Below are positions 47,160 through 55,597 of a DNA stretch of 64,000 nucleotides, one piece after another (the first letter of the stretch is position 1; the number at the start of each line of letters is the position of its first letter). Origin of the DNA: Sphingomonas sp. SCN 67-18. GTDB lineage: Bacteria > Pseudomonadota > Alphaproteobacteria > Sphingomonadales > Sphingomonadaceae. A model generated the notes under the pieces. It had not been told where the DNA came from. It was given only the letters and a program-made list of their open reading frames with translations, and did no database searches. The stretch lies in NCBI RefSeq assembly GCF_001724715.1, contig NZ_MEFG01000026.1, positions 19,564 to 83,563 of the forward strand. Direction: 5' to 3'. A program made the translations under genes and the position numbers.

Positions 47160-47339
47160 TCAGGATGCGATCCAGCCGGTCAGCAGATAGGCGGCGATCG
47201 AGACCGGGCCGAGCGCGAACAGCGTCAGCAGCACCAGCACGACGCGGATCATGGTGACGTCGAGGCCGGCCGCATTGGCCAGCCCGGCGCAAACGCCCAT
47301 CAGCTTGGCGTTATGCTTGTCGAGGCGATAGGCGGACAT
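47160..47339 (-). CDS. PspC-domain membrane protein (59 aa)
   Basis: Short gene with ATG at 47339 and AAGGGAAA upstream. The product MSAYRLDKHNAKLMGVCAGL, then ANAAGLDVTMIRVVLVLLTL and PVSIAAYLLTGWIAS, is a minimal PspC domain: the GVCAGLA motif, then one transmembrane helix. PspC proteins respond to envelope stress; no PspA or PspB is in the window. It is preceded on the same strand by a 44-residue membrane protein, 50 bases apart. Confidence 0.85.
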   Translation of the reverse strand: MSAYRLDKHNAKLMGVCAGLANAAGLDVTMIRVVLVLLTLFALGPVSIAAYLLTGWIAS

Positions 47340-47389
47340 GGGCGTTTCCCTTGTTCTGGCGTGAAGCGGGTGGGGCGGGGCCGATCCCG

Positions 47390-47524
47390 TTACAGGATCG
47401 GCGACACCAGCATGGCGGCTTCGACCGGGCTCACCGTGGCGGTGATGACGACGGTGGCGAAAACCAGCGCGCCCGCGACGGAAACGATGGCACGCTGAAG
47501 GTTGGTGAGATCGAACGTAAACAT
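47390..47524 (-). CDS. Small single-pass membrane protein upstream of pspC-like gene (44 aa)
   Basis: Short frame with ATG at 47524 and GGGAG upstream. Product begins MFTFDLTNLQRAIVSVAGAL, continues with hydrophobic VFATVVITATVS and ends EAAMLVSPIL. One helix, unknown function. Proteins with the start MFTFD(L/F)TNLQR next to a PspC-like gene are, from memory, recurrent in sphingomonads, which supports it being real. A 15-bp palindrome lies 27 bases upstream. Confidence 0.65.
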   Translation of the reverse strand: MFTFDLTNLQRAIVSVAGALVFATVVITATVSPVEAAMLVSPIL

Positions 47525-47550
47525 GGTGACTTGCTCCCTGAAAATGTCCT

Positions 47551-47565
47551 GCCGGATCATCCGGC
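47551..47565. promoter_or_regulatory. 15-bp perfect palindrome (proximal)
   Basis: GCCGGAT-C-ATCCGGC, with a one-base centre, 27 bases upstream of the 44-aa gene. The centre is too tight for a hairpin, so a dimeric protein site is more likely. A second palindrome with the same GATCATC core lies at 47664-47678. Confidence 0.5.
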
Positions 47566-47663
47566 GACGATATCCGGGTTATTGCAGGCCGCGTGCCAGT
47601 TTCGCTTTTTGGCGGATTATCGGGAATTTTCCGAGCAAAAGGCGGAATCGTGCCCCCAGTATC

Positions 47664-47678
47664 TCCCGATCATCGGGA
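47664..47678. promoter_or_regulatory. 15-bp perfect palindrome (distal)
   Basis: TCCCGAT-C-ATCGGGA, sharing the core CGATCATCG with near symmetry to the proximal site at 47551. A half-site ATCGGGAA also occurs at 47619-47626, 53 bases (about five helical turns) from the matching half at 47672-47679. Confidence 0.5.
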
Positions 47679-47701
47679 AATTTCACCAATAGATAGGAAT
47701 A

Positions 47702-47998
47702 TCAATCCGCGTCGATCAGCGCGTCGATCGCCTCCGCCATCGCCACGTCGCGCGCGGAGAGCCCGCCGGCGTCATGGGTGGTGAGCAGGATGTCGACCCG
47801 GTTCCACACGTTCGACCATTCCGGGTGGTGATCGGCCTTCTCCGCGATCAGCGCGACGCGGGTCATGAAGGCGAAGGCGGTGGAAAAATCGGCGAACACG
47901 AAGCGCCGGCTGATCGCGTCGCGCGCCTCGTCATAATCCCATTCGCCGAGCCGATCGAGCGCCTCGGCGCGCTCCTCCTCGTCGAGCTGTTCGATCAT
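47702..47998 (-). CDS. phhB: Pterin-4a-carbinolamine dehydratase
   Basis: A 98-residue enzyme that dehydrates 4a-hydroxytetrahydrobiopterin, often with phenylalanine hydroxylase. Conserved segments: [40 protein letters not shown] with the catalytic His pair, [18 protein letters not shown]. Several in-frame ATGs exist upstream (48007, 48022); I use 47998 ([14 protein letters not shown]). No phenylalanine hydroxylase is in the window, so it may have another role. Confidence 0.92.
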   Translation of the reverse strand: MIEQLDEEERAEALDRLGEWDYDEARDAISRRFVFADFSTAFAFMTRVALIAEKADHHPEWSNVWNRVDILLTTHDAGGLSARDVAMAEAIDALIDAD

Positions 47999-48051
47999 CG
48001 GCCTCATTCCTCCGCTTGGCATTGCCCCATCCTTCCGCCTATGTCGCAGCG

Positions 48052-48465
48052 ATGGCGGCGGCTGGCAATTCACCCGAGACATTCCCCCCCGATGCGGCGG
48101 CGATCGAGGCGCTGGCGCTGGCGGCGCTGAACCGCCTGCCGGCGCAATTCCGCGCCCATCTGGGCGATGTGGTGCTGAAGGTCGCCGAATTCGCCGACGA
48201 AGACGTGCTCGCGGAACTGGGCATCGAAAGCCCGTTCGATCTGAGCGGGCTCTACACCGGCCGTCCGCTGGCCGAGAAAAGCTCCATGGATGTCGGCGCG
48301 CTGCCGGACATGATCCACCTCTATCGCCGCGCGCTGCTCGACGAATGGGTGGAAACCGGCGTCTCGCTGGAGGCGCTGGTCAGCCATGTGCTGATCCACG
48401 AGGTCGGCCATCATTTCGGCCTGTCGGATGATGACATGCACGCGCTTGAGGAGTCCGCCGGATGA
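48052..48465 (+). CDS. Zincin-like metallopeptidase family protein
   Basis: A 137-residue small metalloprotease-like protein. The HExxHxxGxxD motif is [20 protein letters not shown]. The preceding [20 protein letters not shown] and [12 protein letters not shown] match the minimal zincin family often encoded next to other genes in alphaproteobacteria. Whether it cleaves proteins is unknown. ATG at 48052 is used, with a weak SD; a TTG at 48016 is in frame. It overlaps ccmA by four bases (ATGA). Confidence 0.88.
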   Translation: MAAAGNSPETFPPDAAAIEALALAALNRLPAQFRAHLGDVVLKVAEFADEDVLAELGIESPFDLSGLYTGRPLAEKSSMDVGALPDMIHLYRRALLDEWVETGVSLEALVSHVLIHEVGHHFGLSDDDMHALEESAG

Positions 48466-49046
48466 GCGAGGCGGCGCTCGCTTTCGATCATGTCGCCTGC
48501 CTGCGCGGCGGCCGCCTGCTGTTCGAAGGTATCGGCTTCGCGCTCGGTCCGGGCGAGGCGGCGCTGGCCATCGGCCCCAACGGCGCCGGCAAGTCCAGCC
48601 TGCTGCGCATCGCCGCCGGCCTGCTCGATCCCGCCGCCGGAACGGTGACGCGCACCGGCGCGGTCGCGCTGTCGGACGAGCAGTTGGCGCTCGATCCGCG
48701 CCTGCCGCTGGCCGACGCGCTGGGCTTCTGGTCGCGGATAGATCGGCGCACGCCCGATGACGTCATGACGGCGCTGGACGTGATGGGCATCGCCCACCTC
48801 GCGCCCGTGCCCGTCAGGATGCTGTCCACCGGCCAGCGCCGCCGCGCCTCGCTGGCCCGGGTGATCGCGGCCGGCGTGCCGATCTGGCTGCTGGACGAAC
48901 CCGGCAACGGCATGGATGCCGACGCGCTGGACCGGCTCGGCATGGTGATCGGCGTGCACCGCCGATCCGGCGGCATCGTGCTCGCCGCCACCCACCAGCC
49001 GCTCATCCTTGAGCGGCCCTTGACGATCACGCTGGGCGCGCGATGA
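48462..49046 (+). CDS. ccmA: Haem exporter ATP-binding protein CcmA
   Basis: A 194-residue ABC ATPase of the CcmAB complex, which drives release of CcmE-haem in cytochrome c maturation. Walker A AIGPNGAGKSSLLRIAAGL, signature RMLSTGQRRRASLARV, Walker B IWLLDEPGNGMD. It is coupled by ATGA to both the upstream zincin and the downstream ccmB. The other ccm genes are not in the window. Confidence 0.94.
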   Translation: MSEAALAFDHVACLRGGRLLFEGIGFALGPGEAALAIGPNGAGKSSLLRIAAGLLDPAAGTVTRTGAVALSDEQLALDPRLPLADALGFWSRIDRRTPDDVMTALDVMGIAHLAPVPVRMLSTGQRRRASLARVIAAGVPIWLLDEPGNGMDADALDRLGMVIGVHRRSGGIVLAATHQPLILERPLTITLGAR

Positions 49047-49690
49047 AGCCGCTGCTCGCCCTCATCCGCCGCGATCTGTCGATCAGCCTGCGGGGCGGCG
49101 GCGCGGTGCTGCCGCTGATCTTCTTCCTGCTGGTCGCCACGCTGTTCCCCTTCGCCATCGGCCCGGATGCGCCGGTGCTGGCGCGCACCGGCGGCGGCGT
49201 GCTGTGGATGGCGGCGCTGCTCGCCGCGCTGCTGCCGGTCGACCGGCTGATCGAGCCGGACCGGGCCAGCGGCGTGCTGGATCAGCTTGCCCTGCGCGGG
49301 ATCAGCGACGAGGCCGTCGCCACCGCGCGCATCGTCGCCCATTGGCTCAGCTTCGGCCCGCCGCTGATGATTGCCGCCATCCCGGCCAGCGCCTTGCTGC
49401 GCATGGACGGCGCGGCGCTGCTGCGGCTGGAGGCGGGGCTTGCCATCGGCACGCCGGGTCTGGCCGCGCTGGGCGTCACCGTCGCCGCGCTCACCGCCGG
49501 CCTGCGCAGCACCGGCGCGCTTGCCGGGCTGCTCATGCTGCCGCTCTGCGTACCGTTGCTGATCTTCGGCGGCGGCGCGCTGGCGGAGGGGGAGACGGGC
49601 GCGCTGAAGCTGCTCGGCGCGGCCAGCCTGCTGCTCATCGCCGGCGCGCCGTTCGCGGCCGGCGCGGCCATGCGCGCGGCGCGGGAGTAA
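49043..49690 (+). CDS. ccmB: Haem exporter membrane protein CcmB
   Basis: A 215-residue membrane protein with six hydrophobic segments (VLPLIFFLLVATLFPFAIGP, GGVLWMAALLAALLPVDRLI and others) and the CcmB features LEPDRASG-like IEPDRASGVLDQLALRG and GLLMLPLCVPLLIFGGGA. It forms the channel part of CcmAB. Start overlaps the ccmA stop. The gene ends before a long inverted repeat. Confidence 0.94.
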   Translation: MKPLLALIRRDLSISLRGGGAVLPLIFFLLVATLFPFAIGPDAPVLARTGGGVLWMAALLAALLPVDRLIEPDRASGVLDQLALRGISDEAVATARIVAHWLSFGPPLMIAAIPASALLRMDGAALLRLEAGLAIGTPGLAALGVTVAALTAGLRSTGALAGLLMLPLCVPLLIFGGGALAEGETGALKLLGAASLLLIAGAPFAAGAAMRAARE

Positions 49691-49716
49691 AACGTCCACA
49701 TCGGCGCGGGGCTCCG

Positions 49717-49783
49717 GCCCTCGCCCCCGCCCGGCTTCCCGGCGGCATCGTACTGGATCGGCAGGCCGGGCGGGCGCGAGGGC
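49717..49783. terminator. Long inverted repeat between convergent ccmB and rRNA methyltransferase genes
   Basis: Arms GCCCTCGCCCCCGCCCGGC (49717-49735) and GCCGGGCGGGCGCGAGGGC (49765-49783) match at 18 of 19 positions around a 29-nt spacer. It sits in the 116-bp gap between the two stops, suited to a bidirectional terminator, but lacks a T-tract. Confidence 0.65.
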
Positions 49784-49806
49784 AGGTGCGGCCCGGCGCT
49801 AGCCGC

Positions 49807-50676
49807 TCAGCGGCTCCAGCGGGCGAAGATGGCGGTCGGCAGCAACAGCCCGCGCGCTTCCTCGCGGACGGCCAGCTCGCCCGCCTCCACCGTGCCCGGC
49901 AGGTCGGCAAAGGCCTGGCGCAGCAGCTCGCCGATCGCCAGCGCGGACATCCGCACCGCATAGACGGTGAGGAACAGGAAGCGCGAATCGGCGTCCAGCA
50001 GGCGCCGGCAATCGGCGATCAGCCCGGGCAGCCCTTCATCCAGCTTCCACACCTCGCCCTCCGGCCCGCGGCCATATTTGGGCGGATCGAGCAGGATCCC
50101 GTCATAACGCCGCCCGCGCCGCACCTCGCGCGCGACGAACTTGGCCGCATCGTCGATGATCCAGCGCACCGGCTTGTCCGCCATGCCGGACAACATGGCA
50201 TTGGCGCGCGCCGCCTCCACCGATTTCTTCGACGCATCGACATGCACCATCTGCGCGCCGGTGACCGCCATCGCCAGCGTGCCGACGCCGGTATAGCCGA
50301 ACAGGTTCATCACCTGCGGCGCATCGCACCCCTCGGTGCGGCCGCGCATCCAGCGCCACACCGGGTCCATGTCCGGGAAGAAGCCGAGGTGGCGGAAGGG
50401 CGTGGTGTTGGCCTGGAAGCGCACCTCCTCCCAGCCGAGCGGCCAGCCCTCATGCGGCACCGGCCGGGCATAATGCCATTTGCCGCCGCCATCCTCGTCG
50501 GATCCGGGGATGAATTCCGCGTCGGCGCGCCAGTTGTCGCCGGCCGGCGCCCACATCGCCTGCGGCTCGGGCCGGATGAAGCGGAACCGGCCATAACGCT
50601 CCAGCTTGCGCCCATGCCCCGAATCCAGCAGCCCGTAATCGGCCCAGGGCTCGGCGACCAGCGTGGTCAGCGTCAT
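49807..50676 (-). CDS. Class I SAM-dependent rRNA methyltransferase
   Basis: A 289-residue Rossmann methyltransferase. The SAM loop is VMNLFGYTGVGTLAMAVTGA, the acidic strand VHVDASKKSVEAARANA, and the catalytic-loop equivalent GILLDPPKYGRGPEG. The pattern is like the RlmI/RlmK group acting on 23S rRNA, but the N-terminal PUA domain of RlmI is missing. Position modified is unknown. The start overlaps the thrC stop by four bases, so it is the last gene of the thrC unit. Confidence 0.87.
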   Translation of the reverse strand: MTLTTLVAEPWADYGLLDSGHGRKLERYGRFRFIRPEPQAMWAPAGDNWRADAEFIPGSDEDGGGKWHYARPVPHEGWPLGWEEVRFQANTTPFRHLGFFPDMDPVWRWMRGRTEGCDAPQVMNLFGYTGVGTLAMAVTGAQMVHVDASKKSVEAARANAMLSGMADKPVRWIIDDAAKFVAREVRRGRRYDGILLDPPKYGRGPEGEVWKLDEGLPGLIADCRRLLDADSRFLFLTVYAVRMSALAIGELLRQAFADLPGTVEAGELAVREEARGLLLPTAIFARWSR

Positions 50677-52073
50677 GGTCTGGGCGTCGCCCGCTCGGCA
50701 ATATAGGCGGTGACGGCGTCCAGCGATGCGGGCAGCGAGGCATAGCGTTCCTCGCGCTCGAACAGGCTGCCGATGCGCGCGGGCAGGGCGGGGCGCAGGC
50801 CGGTGGCGCGCTCCACCGCGTCGCGGAACTTGGCGGGATGCGCCGTGGCCAGCGTGACCACCGGCACCGCGGGGTCGAGATCGCTGGCCAGCGCCGCCGC
50901 CAGGCCGACCGCGCTGTGCGGGTCCACCGTCTGGCCGGCCTGCTCGCTTGCCCAGCGCATGGCGAGCGCCATGTCGTCCGCGTCGATCCGCGCGCTGGAA
51001 AAAAGCTCCGCCGCGCCGGTCAGCTGCTGGTTGGTCAGGCGCAGCGCCCGCGTCGCGTCGAACGCCTTCATCTGCCCGGCCAGCGCCGCGCCGTCGCGCC
51101 CGCCCAGATCGAACAGCAGCCGCTCGAAATTGGAGCTGACCTGGATGTCCATGGACGGCGTGGCCGTCGGCGTCACCGTGCCGGCGGAATAATCGCCCTG
51201 CGAAATCGCCCGGTGGAGGATGTCGTTGACGTTGGTCGCAACGATCAGCCGGGCGACCGGCAGGCCCATGCGGGCCGCGACATAGCCCGCGAAGATGTCG
51301 CCGAAATTGCCGGTTGGGACGGAGAAGGCGACCGGCCGGTCGGGCGCGCCCAGCCGCACGGCGGCGTAGAAATAATAGACGATCTGGGCCATCAGCCGCG
51401 CCCAGTTGATCGAATTGACCGCCGACAGCGCGAATCGCCCGGAAAAACCGGCGTCGGCGAACATCGCCTTCACCATCGCCTGCGCGTCGTCGAAGCTGCC
51501 GTCTATCGCGATATTATGGACGTTGGGGGCCAGCACCGTCGTCATCTGGCGGCGCTGCACGTCCGAAACCCGGCCTTCGGGGTGGAGCATGAAAATATCC
51601 ACCTTGGCCCGGCCGGCCAGCGCGTCGATGGCGGCGGAGCCCGTATCGCCGGATGTCGCGCCGACCACGGTCAGGTGCGTGTCGCGGCTGGAAAGGAACC
51701 GCTCGAACAGCAGGCCCAGCAGCTGCAGCGCCACGTCCTTGAAGGCCAGCGTCGGCCCGTGGAACAGCTCCAGCAGCCACTGGCGGTGGTCCAGCTGCAC
51801 GATGGGCGTGACGGCGGCATGGGCAAAGCGGCCATAGGCCTGCTCGCACAGGCTGCGCAGCGCGGCCTCGTCCAGCGCGTCGCCGACAAAGGGGCGCATC
51901 ACCGCCACGGCGGTGTCGACATAGGACAGGCCGGCCAGCGCGGCGATCTCGTCGCGCGACAGGCTGGGCCAGGCTTCGGGCAGATACAGCCCGCCGTCGG
52001 ACGCAAGGCCGGCCAGTGTGACCGCTTCGAAGTCGAGCGCCGGGGCCGCTCCTCTGGTGCTGATATACCGCAT
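50673..52073 (-). CDS. thrC: Threonine synthase
   Basis: A 466-residue PLP enzyme converting phosphohomoserine to threonine. The PLP lysine is in FHGPTLAFKDVALQLLG; other parts are ISTRGAAPALDFEAVTLAGL, GATSGDTGSAAID, VPTGNFGDIFAGYVA and ATNVNDILHRAI. It is the two-domain proteobacterial/yeast-like form. It lies downstream of the SURF1 gene on the same strand, 37 bases away, so oxidase assembly and threonine synthesis may share transcripts. Confidence 0.96.
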   Translation of the reverse strand: MRYISTRGAAPALDFEAVTLAGLASDGGLYLPEAWPSLSRDEIAALAGLSYVDTAVAVMRPFVGDALDEAALRSLCEQAYGRFAHAAVTPIVQLDHRQWLLELFHGPTLAFKDVALQLLGLLFERFLSSRDTHLTVVGATSGDTGSAAIDALAGRAKVDIFMLHPEGRVSDVQRRQMTTVLAPNVHNIAIDGSFDDAQAMVKAMFADAGFSGRFALSAVNSINWARLMAQIVYYFYAAVRLGAPDRPVAFSVPTGNFGDIFAGYVAARMGLPVARLIVATNVNDILHRAISQGDYSAGTVTPTATPSMDIQVSSNFERLLFDLGGRDGAALAGQMKAFDATRALRLTNQQLTGAAELFSSARIDADDMALAMRWASEQAGQTVDPHSAVGLAAALASDLDPAVPVVTLATAHPAKFRDAVERATGLRPALPARIGSLFEREERYASLPASLDAVTAYIAERATPRP

Positions 52074-52110
52074 GACGCGCGATTAGCCGGGGAAAGGCGT
52101 TACCGCAATG

Positions 52111-52713
52111 TCAGGGCGCGATGTTCGCCGGACCGCCGTCCCGGTTGCGGCGCCTGAGCGCCAGCACATAGATGATCGCGGCGATCAGCGCGAAGAGGAA
52201 CCACTGCACCGCATAGGCCATGTGGTTGTTGGGAATGTCCTCCAGCGACGGCGGCGCGCTCGGCACCAGCCCGGGGGCCGGGTTGGTCGCGACCAGCCGG
52301 ATGATCGACTGGCTGTCGGGCGCGATCACGCCTTCCACCATGCCGCCGGTCCAGGCCGGATCGGCCGGTTCGGTTGACCAGCCCATCACCGCCTGGAAAC
52401 CCGGTCCCTCGCCGCCGCCGCTGCGGCACGATGCGATGTGGGACCAGCCCGGCGTCTGTTGCAGGTTGCGCCCGCTGACGGAGCGCCAGCCGGTCACCTG
52501 CAGGCAGAAGGCGCTGCTGCGGCGGAACAGGGGCGGGTTTTTGGGCGAGGGAACGACCGGCCAGGCAATCGGCGGCTGGTGCTGCGCGGCGGCGTAGCTG
52601 GCGAGCAGGCCCGCTTTCCACTGGGCGCGCTGCAACTGCCAGATGCCGAGGCCGATCATCAGCGCGATGGCGGCGGCGACCACCACGGTCGCCAATATCG
52701 GGATGCGTTTCAT
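52111..52713 (-). CDS. SURF1 family cytochrome oxidase assembly protein
   Basis: A 200-residue protein with two transmembrane helices at the ends (ILATVVVAAAIALMIGLGIW and WFLFALIAAIIYVLALRRR) and a periplasmic SURF1 domain between (QLQRAQWKAGLL, VTGWRSVSGRNL, HMAYAVQWF). SURF1 helps haem a insertion into subunit I. ATG at 52713 with GCAGGA upstream is preferred; a GTG at 52743 overlaps the DUF983 end. Confidence 0.92.
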   Translation of the reverse strand: MKRIPILATVVVAAAIALMIGLGIWQLQRAQWKAGLLASYAAAQHQPPIAWPVVPSPKNPPLFRRSSAFCLQVTGWRSVSGRNLQQTPGWSHIASCRSGGGEGPGFQAVMGWSTEPADPAWTGGMVEGVIAPDSQSIIRLVATNPAPGLVPSAPPSLEDIPNNHMAYAVQWFLFALIAAIIYVLALRRRNRDGGPANIAP

Positions 52714-52729
52714 CGGTCCTGCCCGCCCA

Positions 52730-53146
52730 TCATTCCTGCTCACGCAGCCGGCCTTCGCGCGCCTGGTTGCGATATTCCAGGGTAATCAGCGCCCCCTTGG
52801 CCAACCGCAGGCAGGCGACCACCGCCGCCAGCGTCAGCGGCACCCACAGCAGCAGGTGGACCCAGAAGGGCGGATGCAGGCTGAGTTCAAGGGTGATGGC
52901 CAGCGCCATCAGCACGCCGCCGACGATCAGCGTCAGGAAGGCGGCCGGGCCGTCGCCCACGTTGAACTGCGAGTAATCGAGCGCGCAGGCGCGGCAGCGG
53001 TCGGCGAAGCGCACCGGGCCGTCGAACAATGCGGCAGCGCCGCACCGGGGGCAGTTGCCCCGCAGCGCGGCGCCGAGAACCGCCGGAGAAGCCGGCTTGT
53101 CCGTATCAGCCGCCGTGGATCGGCGCGCCCCAGCCACCCCAGACAT
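52730..53146 (-). CDS. DUF983 membrane protein
   Basis: A 138-residue protein with an N-terminal zinc-ribbon-like pair, GNCPRCGAAALF and DRCRACALDYS, then two hydrophobic helices (FLTLIVGGVLMALAITLEL and VHLLLWVPLTLAAVVACLR). DUF983 genes regularly sit next to ctaE and SURF1 in alphaproteobacteria and probably help oxidase assembly. Its ATG at 53146 lies 41 bases inside ctaE, an unusually long overlap for this window. Confidence 0.87.
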   Translation of the reverse strand: MSGVAGARRSTAADTDKPASPAVLGAALRGNCPRCGAAALFDGPVRFADRCRACALDYSQFNVGDGPAAFLTLIVGGVLMALAITLELSLHPPFWVHLLLWVPLTLAAVVACLRLAKGALITLEYRNQAREGRLREQE

Positions 53147-53927
53147 AGATGGAGATGAACAGGAACAGCCACACGACGTCGACGAAATGCCAGTACCAGG
53201 CAGCGGCTTCGAAGCCGAAATGCTGGCGCGGGGTGAAATCGCCGCGATAGGCGCGGACCAGGCAGACGATCAGGAAGATCGTGCCGACCAGCACGTGGAA
53301 ACCGTGGAAACCCGTCGCCATGAAGAAGGCCGCGCCATAGTTCAGGCCTTTGAAGGCGAAGGGCGCGTGCATATATTCATAGGCCTGCACCGCGGAAAAG
53401 ATCAGGCCCAGGATGATGGTGGCCCACAGCCCCTTCTTCAGCCCGTCGCGGTCGCCATGGATCAGCGAATGATGCGCCCAGGTGACGGTGGTGCCGGAAC
53501 ACAGCAGGATCAGCGTGTTGAGCAGCGGGAAACCGAAGGGATCGATCACCTCGACGCCCTTGGGCGGCCACTGCCCCCCCACTGCGTCGACGGTCGATGG
53601 GAACAGCGAGAAATCGAACCACGCCCAGAACCAGCCGACGAAGAACATCACTTCGGACGCGATGAACAGGATCATCCCGTAACGCAGATGCAGCCCGACA
53701 ACGGGGGTATGATCGCCGGCATTGGCTTCGCGCACCACGTCCGCCCACCAGCTGTACATCGTGCCCAGCACGCCCGCGAGGCCGATGAAGAACACGATTC
53801 CACCATAAGTCGCCTCATGCATCCACATGATCGCGCCCGACGCCATGATGAGCGCCGACAGCGAGCCGACGAGCGGCCAGATGCTGGGTGGCAGGATATG
53901 ATAATCGTGGTTCTTGGCGCCGGCCAT
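53106..53927 (-). CDS. ctaE: Cytochrome c oxidase subunit III
   Basis: A 273-residue membrane protein with seven hydrophobic segments. Signatures: YHILPPSIWPLVGSLSALIM, MFFVGWFWAWFDFSLFP, ATGFHGFHVLVGTIFLIVCL and AAAWYWHFVDVVWLFLFISI. Part of aa3-type oxidase in the inner membrane. True start is ATG at 53927 with AGAGGGAA upstream, not the longer open frame. It follows ctaG by 37 bases. Confidence 0.96.
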   Translation of the reverse strand: MAGAKNHDYHILPPSIWPLVGSLSALIMASGAIMWMHEATYGGIVFFIGLAGVLGTMYSWWADVVREANAGDHTPVVGLHLRYGMILFIASEVMFFVGWFWAWFDFSLFPSTVDAVGGQWPPKGVEVIDPFGFPLLNTLILLCSGTTVTWAHHSLIHGDRDGLKKGLWATIILGLIFSAVQAYEYMHAPFAFKGLNYGAAFFMATGFHGFHVLVGTIFLIVCLVRAYRGDFTPRQHFGFEAAAWYWHFVDVVWLFLFISIYVWGGWGAPIHGG

Positions 53928-53964
53928 GGTTTCCCTCTTATGCGAATTTTTACGGTCTCTAGCC

Positions 53965-54504
53965 TCAGCTCTTGTCCGGGTCCACCGGGAAGAAGGTGTA
54001 GCTGAGCGTGATTTCCTGAACGTCGGATGCGTCGCGATCCTGCAATATCTTGGGATCGACATAGAACAGCACCGGCATCCGCATCGTCTCGCCGGGCTTC
54101 AGCGTCTGCTGGGTGAAGCAGAAGCACTGGATCTTGGTGAAATAGGGGCCGGCCTGGCTGGGCGTGACGTTGAAGGTCGCGGTGCCGGTGATCGGCTGGT
54201 CCGACTCATTCTTGGCGATGAAGATTGCCATGTCGCGCGCGCCGACCGAAACCGTGTCGGTCGGGTGCTCCGGCCGGAAAGACCAGGGCAGGCCGGGCGC
54301 GGTGTTGCCGTCGAAGCGGATCGACATCGTCCGGTTCTTGACCACCGCAACCGGCGCGGCGTTGGCGGAGGCGCGCTGGGTGGTGCCGTTGAACCCGGTC
54401 ACCTGGCAGAACATCTGGTAAAGCGGCACGGCGGCATAGCCGACGCCGACCATGGTGCAGGCCAGCAGGGCGGCGATCAGGCCGGTGCGGGCGTTCCGCG
54501 TCAT
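53965..54504 (-). CDS. ctaG: Cytochrome c oxidase assembly protein CtaG/Cox11
   Basis: A 179-residue copper chaperone that delivers copper to the CuB site. One N-terminal transmembrane helix (GLIAALLACTMVGVGYAAVP), the Cys of VPLYQMFCQVTGFNG, and the copper-binding CFCF in IQCFCFTQQTLKPGE. The C-terminal immunoglobulin-like domain ends in LSYTFFPVDPD. The start overlaps the upstream 42-aa gene by one base (TGATG). Confidence 0.95.
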   Translation of the reverse strand: MTRNARTGLIAALLACTMVGVGYAAVPLYQMFCQVTGFNGTTQRASANAAPVAVVKNRTMSIRFDGNTAPGLPWSFRPEHPTDTVSVGARDMAIFIAKNESDQPITGTATFNVTPSQAGPYFTKIQCFCFTQQTLKPGETMRMPVLFYVDPKILQDRDASDVQEITLSYTFFPVDPDKS

Positions 54505-54632
54505 CAGCTGGCGATCTTCACGACGGTGATGAAATAGAACAGGATCACCAGCGCCCCGAGGATGAGGCCGGTGACCATCGATCGCGAGCGCTGGCGCGCG
54601 CGGATGCGCTTCTGGTCTTCAGGGTCGATCAT
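54504..54632 (-). CDS. Small membrane protein between ctaB and ctaG (42 aa)
   Basis: Begins [20 protein letters not shown] and continues as one helix [20 protein letters not shown]. This matches in size and place the small proteins commonly encoded between ctaB and ctaG in alphaproteobacteria. Start overlaps ctaB by four bases and its stop overlaps ctaG by one, so all three are translationally coupled. Function is not established, perhaps an oxidase assembly or accessory subunit. Confidence 0.82.
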   Translation of the reverse strand: MIDPEDQKRIRARQRSRSMVTGLILGALVILFYFITVVKIAS

Positions 54633-55540
54633 GCCAGCCACCATCTGTCGACGACGAGCGCGCCGAACAGGAGGAAAAGATAGAGGATGGAGAATTTGAA
54701 CAGCATCCGCTCGGCCGCCATCTTGGCCGGCTCCACCACCCGCGACAGCGAGACGCGCACGGCCATGAGCAGGAAGACCGCGCTCAGCACCGTCGCCACC
54801 GCCGCATAAAGGGTTCCGGCCAGCCCCAGCAGCGCGGGGGCCAGCGCGGCGGCGATCATCGCCAGCGTATAGCCGAGGATCTGCCGGCGGGTCTGCCGCT
54901 CGCCCGCGACGACGGGCAGCATCGGTACGCCGGCGGCGGCGTAATCGGGCCTGACGAACAGCGCGAGCGCCCAGAAATGCGGCGGCGTCCACAGGAAGAT
55001 CAGCGCGAACAGGATCAGCGGCAGCGGCGCCATCGCGCCCGTCGCGGCGACCCAGCCGATCAGCGGCGGGAATGCGCCGGCCGCCCCGCCGATGACGATG
55101 TTCTGCGGCGTCCGGCGCTTCAGCCAGACGGTGTAGATGACGACGTAGAACAGGATGGACGCGGCGAGCACCGCGGCCGCCAGCCAGTTGGTGGCGAGGC
55201 CCAGCAGCAGCACGGAAAAGACGCCCAGCCCGACGCCGAAATGCAGCGCCGAATCGCGGTCCATGCGGCCGGCGGGCAGGGGCCGGTTGCGGGTGCGGAC
55301 CATTTTCTCGTCGAGGTCGCTCTCATACCACTGGTTGAGGGCGCCCGCCGCGCCTGCGCCAAGCGCGATGCACAATATGGCGGTGAAGCCCAGCACCGGG
55401 TGGATGGCCTTGGGCGCGGCGAGCAGCCCGCACAAGCCGGTGAAGACGACAAGGCTCATCACCCTGGGCTTGGTCAGCGCGAGGAAATCGCGCCAATCGG
55501 CAGGGAGCCACGCCTCGGCCCGGATTGCTGAACTCGCCAT
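54629..55540 (-). CDS. ctaB: Protohaem IX farnesyltransferase (haem O synthase)
   Basis: A 303-residue UbiA-family prenyltransferase that adds a farnesyl group to haem b. Motifs are [20 protein letters not shown] (first Asp-rich loop) and [20 protein letters not shown], and nine or so hydrophobic segments. It supplies haem o for haem a of the oxidase. Situated 57 bases after ctaD. Confidence 0.96.
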   Translation of the reverse strand: MASSAIRAEAWLPADWRDFLALTKPRVMSLVVFTGLCGLLAAPKAIHPVLGFTAILCIALGAGAAGALNQWYESDLDEKMVRTRNRPLPAGRMDRDSALHFGVGLGVFSVLLLGLATNWLAAAVLAASILFYVVIYTVWLKRRTPQNIVIGGAAGAFPPLIGWVAATGAMAPLPLILFALIFLWTPPHFWALALFVRPDYAAAGVPMLPVVAGERQTRRQILGYTLAMIAAALAPALLGLAGTLYAAVATVLSAVFLLMAVRVSLSRVVEPAKMAAERMLFKFSILYLFLLFGALVVDRWWLA

Positions 55541-55597
55541 AATCTTACCCGGTCGACGCCGCCCGGAGGCTGTCCGGACGGCGTCTTTTCCTTTCGA

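Noticed and set aside
53055..54005. 316-codon plus-strand frame opposite ctaE
   Set aside because: Antisense to ctaE over its whole length; no start signal and no recognisable domain.
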